From Tannerella sp. (lineage in GTDB: Bacteria; Bacteroidota; Bacteroidia; Bacteroidales; Tannerellaceae), in NCBI GenBank assembly GCA_031279875.1, contig JAITHS010000404.1, positions 1-10,679 of the forward strand: DNA of 10,679 nucleotides, written 5' to 3'. Below are positions 7,481-10,679 of this stretch, piece by piece. The notes below the pieces were generated by a model that was not told where the DNA came from, made no database searches, and saw only the letters and a list, made by a program, of their open reading frames with translations. The position numbers and the translations under genes were made by a program. The first letter of the stretch is position 1. Each line of letters starts with the position of its first letter.

Positions 7481-7597
7481 TCGTGCCGGCAGCGTGCCGC
7501 AGGTACGCAACATATCATTTTCATGTCGCGTACCTGCGGCACACAGGTGTAATATTCATTGTGCTGCTACCGAACTTTTATGCCTGCGGCATTTCCC
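7481..7597. repeat. palindromic intergenic element with a perfect 15-bp stem
   Basis: GTGCCGCAGGTACGC (7494-7508) and its exact complement GCGTACCTGCGGCAC (7528-7542) flank a 19-nt loop. The pairing can continue with ACAT/ATGT after one mismatch. About 40 nt further right, TGCCTGCGGCA (7581-7591) partly repeats the right arm. The module (stem, an A/T spacer, CTACCGAAC, then a TGCCTGCGGCA block) resembles, from memory and unchecked, a family of dispersed intergenic repeats in other Bacteroidota genomes. No function is known to me. Confidence 0.65.
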
Positions 7598-7613
7598 TTG
7601 TTTGCTGCCCATT

Positions 7614-7698
7614 GTCTGAACTGTGATTTAATATGATTATTTGCCGCGCCAATACAATCATAAAGAATCATTTTAATCCGGAAAATCACAGTTCGGAC
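7614..7698. repeat. 85-nt palindromic element, 16-bp arms
   Basis: GTCTGAACTGTGATTT (7614-7629) pairs with AAATCACAGTTCGGAC (7683-7698), with a single G-T wobble. Inside, ATGATT and AATCAT (starting near 7633 and 7656) can form a second hairpin. Arms of the type CTGAACTGTGATTT around GATT/AATC-rich interiors are, from unchecked memory, a common dispersed intergenic repeat in Bacteroidota. It could act as an RNA processing or stabilising structure at the 3' end of the toxin message. Confidence 0.65.
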
Positions 7699-7700
7699 AA

Positions 7701-7718
7701 ATCCGCGCCGGCGCGGAT
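7701..7718 (-). terminator. perfect 18-bp GC-rich palindrome after abiEii, possible terminator
   Basis: ATCCGCGCCGGCGCGGAT is a perfect palindrome that starts 2 nt after the toxin stop codon. On the minus strand it is followed only by TTTG, so the T-run is short. It may end the abiE transcript together with the 16-bp-arm hairpin immediately beyond it. Confidence 0.45.
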
Positions 7719-7720
7719 GT

Positions 7721-8509
7721 TTATATCTTCTCAATCAAATTCGTTTTTACTGTCTCGTATGCCTCTTGCGGATTGAAATTCAATGACGGTCGGAGCAATG
7801 CCTGCGTGTCGTTTAAGAAGATTTCCTCCTTCATTTTTTCTTCCATATTTGCCAGATAGACGGTTTGGGTGGGCGATTCGCCATCCGAAAATGAAATGTA
7901 TTCGTGATAACACTTTACAACATTGTCAGTGTTCAGTTTTTCACTCGTCAAAGCAATTTGCAGGTCGAACAAATCCCGTCCTTTTTTGCGCTGATACAAT
8001 GCTCGCAATTTTGTGCCTGCCAGCTCGTCTAACCGGTAAGTTGTTATTTCACAAGCGCCATTGAACCATTGATTTTTAACTTCAAATGGGATTTTTGCCA
8101 AACCAAGTACGGTAAAATGCTCTTTGCAGTTGATTTCAATTTTCAAACGAATGAAGACTGACGGCGAGAAAGTCGATTCTACTTTGAAAACCATTGTGTT
8201 GTTATTGCGTTTTTGTTTGATGACCGGCTTTCCGAGAAACGACAAAACTTCTCTCAGTTTATCAAGTATAACGCCAATACTCTCGGGATCAATCTGCACT
8301 AAATCGATGTCTTCACTATATCTCGACTGTGGCGACAGATAAAGTTTATGCAACGCCGTTCCGCCGCGAAATGCCAGGCGCGAAGACAAAAATTCATCGC
8401 TGTAAATGGCAAGCAAAGCCCTGCAAATAATCAGGTCTTGTTCCACCATCAGCATATCAGTCCAGGGAACGACCGATTTCCATTCAATTATATAATCTTT
8501 TGGTATCAT
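7721..8509 (-). CDS. abiEii: AbiEii/AbiGii-family nucleotidyltransferase toxin
   Basis: Toxin of a type IV toxin-antitoxin / abortive-infection pair. Family members are cytosolic DNA-polymerase-beta-like nucleotidyltransferases; relatives (MenT) add nucleotides to tRNA 3' ends and block translation. The family motifs are intact in the 262 residues: FRGGTALHKLY at 47-57, RYSEDIDL at 63-70 with Asp67 and Asp69 as the metal-binding pair, RLKIEIN at 121-127 with Glu125 as the likely third acidic residue, and KLRALYQRKKGRDLFDL at 167-183 with Lys167 and Asp179. The length is normal for the shorter AbiEii clade (about 250-300). The ATG at 8509 is supported by homology-like sequence from residue 20 on; GAAGTGA lies just upstream. 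It follows the antitoxin gene after 73 nt instead of overlapping it. It appears active, so the host presumably depends on the antitoxin. Confidence 0.9.
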   Translation of the reverse strand: MIPKDYIIEWKSVVPWTDMLMVEQDLIICRALLAIYSDEFLSSRLAFRGGTALHKLYLSPQSRYSEDIDLVQIDPESIGVILDKLREVLSFLGKPVIKQKRNNNTMVFKVESTFSPSVFIRLKIEINCKEHFTVLGLAKIPFEVKNQWFNGACEITTYRLDELAGTKLRALYQRKKGRDLFDLQIALTSEKLNTDNVVKCYHEYISFSDGESPTQTVYLANMEEKMKEEIFLNDTQALLRPSLNFNPQEAYETVKTNLIEKI

Positions 8510-8577
8510 ATTTTCACTTCATGGATAGCATAGTTGCGATTCGGCATAATCAAAACAAGTTTTGCTCCCGCCCTCAC
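8506..8577 (-). other. short open frame bridging abiEi and abiEii
   Basis: A GTG at 8577, directly after AGGAG, opens a 23-codon frame (MRAGAKLVLIMPNRNYAIHE...). Its TGA stop overlaps the toxin ATG as ATGA. It fills nearly the whole gap between the genes. It could couple toxin translation to antitoxin translation. A frame of this length is open by chance about a third of the time, so support is weak. Confidence 0.2.
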
Positions 8578-8582
8578 CGCTC

Positions 8583-9404
8583 CTATAATTCATCAATATC
8601 TATTTCTTCGTTAATAATTATTTTCCACTTGTCATTCGTTTTAAAATCAGTGTAATTTTGCTTTTCGGAAAGCACGGACAAAGGATATTTGCGGAACTTT
8701 ATACCTGCGTTTTTTGACTTTTGCAGTAATTTATCCGCCAATTCATGAAATCTTAATAAATCAAGTAAATATCCCATTCGTTGAATCACGGTAATATCGA
8801 GCAGTTTCAAAAAATCTTCGCTGATATTATCGAAGTTTAATGTTTCCGCCAATTCGCTCAAAACGGTTGCCACACGATTGATTCCACCGATATTTTTTTC
8901 GTAAATAAGTAAATCGAAAGCCGTTAATTCGGGATGCGAAATATTTACATAGCCACTATTGACCGTTATTTGCGCAATGTATTGTGTCGGGATATGTTTT
9001 TTGGTTACAAAATTAATTTTAATGTCGTCTTTTTGTTTGTTCCGCAAAACTCGCGAATTTGTAATGACAAAAAATTCCATTGATGCCTGATGCGACGCTC
9101 CCTGTAATGCCGCCGCGTTTAGCAATGCAACATAGTAATCTTTGCTCAAAAAGTTCATCAGTTGATTGATATAAGCCATAGGCGGCACAATGCCTTTCAG
9201 TCCGTATTCCGGCAAAACAACAGCATAAAAATCACGCCAAACCGACTGGATTTTCTTCTTTTTGGAAAGACGGTTCAATGCGTTCCTGATATTATCTTTG
9301 GCGAAATCCGGAAACTGATTTACTACCTCCTGTTTTGTAAATACCGATTTGCCAAGTTTAGGCAAATCTTCTACCCATTGTCCTATGTTGCTGTATTCCG
9401 ACAT
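8583..9404 (-). CDS. abiEi: AbiEi-type antitoxin, winged-helix transcriptional regulator
   Basis: Antitoxin of the type IV pair. In studied AbiE systems it counteracts the toxin's effect without stable binding and represses its own promoter by binding inverted repeats. The 273 residues start with a winged-helix DNA-binding region at about 18-62 (SVFTKQEVVNQF, NIRNALNRLSKKKKIQ, then a wing with WRDFYAVVLPEYG). The family core YYVALLNAAALQGASHQ is at 90-106. Two segments follow that fit the AbiEi C-terminal domain, including VNISHPELTAFDLLIY at 153-168 and an acidic tail EEIDIDEL. It is first in the operon, as expected for the antitoxin. No Shine-Dalgarno is seen; the upstream sequence is A-rich. 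A palindrome 20 nt before its start is the probable operator. The A/T-rich codon use differs visibly from susCD, which fits horizontal acquisition. Confidence 0.88.
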   Translation of the reverse strand: MSEYSNIGQWVEDLPKLGKSVFTKQEVVNQFPDFAKDNIRNALNRLSKKKKIQSVWRDFYAVVLPEYGLKGIVPPMAYINQLMNFLSKDYYVALLNAAALQGASHQASMEFFVITNSRVLRNKQKDDIKINFVTKKHIPTQYIAQITVNSGYVNISHPELTAFDLLIYEKNIGGINRVATVLSELAETLNFDNISEDFLKLLDITVIQRMGYLLDLLRFHELADKLLQKSKNAGIKFRKYPLSVLSEKQNYTDFKTNDKWKIIINEEIDIDEL

Positions 9405-9423
9405 TTGTCTATTTTTAACGATA

Positions 9424-9472
9424 CGTCTGCAATAATCATCAAAAAAAGATGATTATTGCAGACGCAAAGATA
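9424..9472 (-). promoter_or_regulatory. abiE promoter -7 box with abutting 17-bp-arm operator palindrome
   Basis: Arms CGTCTGCAATAATCATC (9424-9440) and GATGATTATTGCAGACG (9448-9464) are perfect complements around an A7 loop. The base after the second arm begins CAAAGATA (9465-9472), which on the minus strand is TATCTTTG, an exact Bacteroides -7 box. No TTTG is at the -33 position. The transcription start should fall inside the palindrome, so a bound AbiEi protein would cover it. The same repeat would fold as a hairpin at the mRNA 5' end. Confidence 0.65.
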
Positions 9473-9563
9473 GTATTTTTCGTGCAACTATTTTATATCA
9501 TCGTTCGGCGAAATATTAAATTGAGATGTTCAAAGAAAAGTTTGTGGTGAGGCTGTTCAAAAG

Positions 9564-9625
9564 TTGCGGGCTTGACCCGCAATCTCTCTCTCAGGCGGTA
9601 GCGTCATTGCGGGCTTGACCCGCAA
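9564..9625. repeat. two REP-like hairpins
   Basis: TTGCGGG-CTTGA-CCCGCAA occurs at 9564-9582 and again, identical, at 9607-9625, each followed by TCTC. Each is a 7-bp stem with a 5-nt loop. The 43-nt spacing and identical sequence point to a dispersed REP-type repeat, which is common between genes in many bacteria. Confidence 0.75.
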
Positions 9626-9659
9626 TCTCCCGCCAAATATCACAAAACAAATCCCGAAC

Positions 9660-9698
9660 TGACATTTTGTCACAAAAAGCGAGAAATTTGTCGCTTTT
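9660..9698. repeat. two adjacent small palindromes
   Basis: TGACA-TTT-TGTCA (9660-9672) is followed by AAAAGCGA (9675-9682) and its complement TCGCTTTT (9691-9698) around an 8-nt loop. ACTGACA recurs right after (9699-9705). They lie between the REP-like pair and the 21-bp array and have no visible link to a gene. Confidence 0.5.
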
Positions 9699-9728
9699 AC
9701 TGACAATTTTTAGCTTCGAGTTAAATCA

Positions 9729-9942
9729 TTTTCGCTCCGAGCGAAAAACTTTTCGCTCCGAGTGAGATGATTTTCGCTCCGAGCGAAAACACTTTCGCTC
9801 GGAGCGAAAAACTTTTCGCTCGGAGCGAGATGATTTTCGCTCCGAGCGAAAACACTTTCACTCGGAGCGAAAAATTGGTTATTTTGAGTAAGAAATTAGA
9901 TGTTTTGGGTGAAAATTTGGTATTTTGAGTAAAAACGAGTCT
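9729..9942. repeat. 21-bp tandem palindromic array with 63-bp super-repeat
   Basis: Seven strong units keep an exact 21-bp register (cores starting at 9733, 9754, 9775, 9796, 9817, 9838, 9859). Each core is CGCTC-C/G-GAGCG inside TTTT...AAAA, a palindrome apart from its centre base. Junctions repeat in the order AAAAACT, GAGATGA, AAAACAC, so units 1-3 and 4-6 form two copies of a 63-bp block. Three diverged copies (TTTTGAGTA type) continue in register at about 9880, 9901 and 9922. On the minus strand one frame reads a heptad like KSFSLGA through the array, but its only ATG (10041) lies before a strong terminator, so I do not call it a gene. Confidence 0.9.
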
Positions 9943-9971
9943 GTCCGGTACAGTAACCTGGCAGTGATGAC

Positions 9972-10024
9972 AAAAAAAATCCCCGCTCGCGGTATCAACA
10001 AGGATATTCGGAGCTGGGGATTTT
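9972..10024 (-). terminator. strong intrinsic terminator for the 154-aa gene
   Basis: On the minus strand AAAATCCCC (10024-10016) pairs with GGGGATTTT (9984-9976) and the pairing continues with GCTC/GAGC. The stem is followed by a run of eight T (9979-9972). It begins 36 nt after the stop codon at 10060. This is a textbook Rho-independent terminator and should end the EF-G transcript. Confidence 0.85.
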
Positions 10025-10059
10025 AGTGTTTCAGCCGTCATTGCGGCTTCGTTCGCCGG

Positions 10060-10524
10060 CTACTCTTCTGTTTTCCTCTTCGATCTTGGGAAACGGGTCT
10101 TCAAGTCGTTATAAACCTCCTTTGCGCCGGGGATGTCCTGCGCGGTGGCGGCTTTAACGGCGTTGTAGAACATGAGAGCTGCCTGATAGGCTTCGCTGCC
10201 GGCTACAATGACGGTGTCGTCGATGTTGTCCGACAGTTGTTTGGCGGATATGTGTACCGTACGCAGTCCGGTAGCGTCGGTTACATCAGTATCAAACTCT
10301 GCCACGTTGAGATACGACGGGCAGAGTTGAGGATAATGATGTGCATAATCCTGTGCTTTTTCAACAAAACTCAGCGTCTTGTTGCCCATTTTCGGCAAAT
10401 CGTGCCGTTCCTCCGGCGTCAGCGGAAGCAGATACGGAGCGAGCAACTCAAGGGCTGCGTCGATGTGTACCTGCACCTGTGCCAGTATTTCCGGAGGGAT
10501 TGATGCTACATGTTTATTTTCCAT
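10060..10524 (-). CDS. conserved-looking protein of unknown function, 154 aa
   Basis: I do not recognise a named domain. The protein is soluble with no signal peptide or membrane segment and looks all-helical. It has an N-terminal helix (PPEILAQVQVHIDAALELLAPYLLPL, about 10-36), a turn with TPEERHDLPKM, a central DVTDATGLRTVHISAKQLSDNIDDTVIVAGSEAY stretch, and a last helix pair ending in AKEVYNDLKTRFP, then a charged tail RSKRKTEE. From unchecked memory, similar proteins with an 'LS-x-QL-x-D-x-I-x-DT ... AGSEAY' pattern occur widely in Bacteroidota without an assigned function. The start at 10524 is supported by AAGG 7 nt upstream, unusual here for being a visible Shine-Dalgarno. It lies 36 nt after the EF-G stop and shares a terminator, so the two are probably one transcript. 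Confidence 0.8.
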   Translation of the reverse strand: MENKHVASIPPEILAQVQVHIDAALELLAPYLLPLTPEERHDLPKMGNKTLSFVEKAQDYAHHYPQLCPSYLNVAEFDTDVTDATGLRTVHISAKQLSDNIDDTVIVAGSEAYQAALMFYNAVKAATAQDIPGAKEVYNDLKTRFPRSKRKTEE

Positions 10525-10560
10525 GCTTACCTTTTTTAAAGTTAATAATACGTATCAACC

Positions 10561-10679
10561 CTATTCGTCTTTTTCCTGTTCTTCGTATGCTTTCAGCAGT
10601 TTTTCCTGAACGTCGGCAGGCACTTGCTGATAGTCGGCAAATTTCATGGTGAAGGTGGCGCTGCCGGAAGTGAGCGAAC
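10561..10679 (-). CDS. elongation factor G, C-terminal end only
   Basis: Only the last 38 residues and stop are in the window; the gene continues past the right edge. The sequence SLTSGSATFTMKFADYQQVP, then DVQEKLLKAYEEQ, matches the end of EF-G domain V (the common form is [22 protein letters not shown]). EF-G drives ribosomal translocation and, with RRF, ribosome recycling. The canonical fusA of Bacteroidota lies in the rpsL-rpsG-fusA-rpsJ cluster, whereas the next gene here is an unrelated 154-aa protein, so this is more likely a second EF-G paralogue. Bacteroides are known to carry such a paralogue with altered GTPase behaviour. The domains that would settle this (G domain) are outside the window. 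Confidence 0.85.
   Translation of the reverse strand, partial: SLTSGSATFTMKFADYQQVPADVQEKLLKAYEEQEKDE

Noticed and set aside
7297..7542. Minus-strand open frame of 81 codons over the 22-bp array
   Set aside because: It consists of the minisatellite plus the 15-bp stem, has no recognisable domain and starts inside the stem.
7431..7619. Plus-strand open frame of 62 codons
   Set aside because: It begins within a tandem repeat unit and crosses two palindromic elements; no protein-like features.
9721..10041. Minus-strand open frame of 106 codons containing FSLGAK heptads
   Set aside because: Its first 30 codons are a strong terminator hairpin with an eight-T run, and the rest is the palindromic array. 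A 21-bp period keeps frames open without selection. Treated as repeat DNA, though the idea of a relic repeat protein is noted in the findings.

Overview
The window looks like a chromosomal segment of a Bacteroidales (Bacteroidota) bacterium. The evidence is an adjacent SusC/SusD pair followed by a glycoside hydrolase, a SusD lipobox, mostly absent Shine-Dalgarno sequences with A/T-rich start regions, and several matches to the Bacteroides -7 promoter box TAnnTTTG. All supported genes lie on the minus strand, so transcription runs from the right edge to the left. I cannot name the species.

Left part (1-6394): a polysaccharide utilization locus (PUL). In transcription order it has a SusC-type TonB-dependent transporter broken by a frameshift near 4826-4835, a SusD-type glycan-binding lipoprotein 12 nt later, and the first 349 codons of a GH29 alpha-L-fucosidase that runs off the left edge. 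A hairpin with a T-run lies between susD and the fucosidase, and a possible separate fucosidase promoter follows it. The presumed job is binding, import and trimming of a fucose-containing glycan. No regulator of the locus is inside the window.

Middle gap (6395-7720): 1.3 kb with no gene I can support. It holds a possible long susC leader with a large hairpin, a 9-bp-arm inverted repeat, a possible divergent promoter, a 22-bp palindromic minisatellite, two complex palindromic elements that look like dispersed intergenic repeats, and an 18-bp perfect GC-rich palindrome just after the next gene.

AbiE module (7721-9472): an AbiEi-type antitoxin followed by an AbiEii-type nucleotidyltransferase toxin, a type IV toxin-antitoxin / phage-defence pair. 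Its DNA is visibly more A+T-rich than susCD. A perfect 17-bp-arm palindrome abuts a TATCTTTG promoter box just upstream and is a good candidate for the autoregulatory operator.

Right gap (9473-10059): no supported gene. It contains two REP-like hairpins, smaller palindromes, and a striking array of 21-bp palindromic repeats with a 63-bp higher-order period. It ends in a strong terminator serving the genes on the right.

Right end (10060-10679): a 154-residue protein of unknown function lies 36 nt downstream of the C-terminal end of an elongation factor G, probably a paralogue outside the ribosomal str operon.

The most unusual feature is the amount of palindromic repeat DNA on both sides of the AbiE pair. 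This suggests an accessory island or repeat-rich insertion site rather than a new enzymatic system. I found no convincing undescribed multi-gene system.
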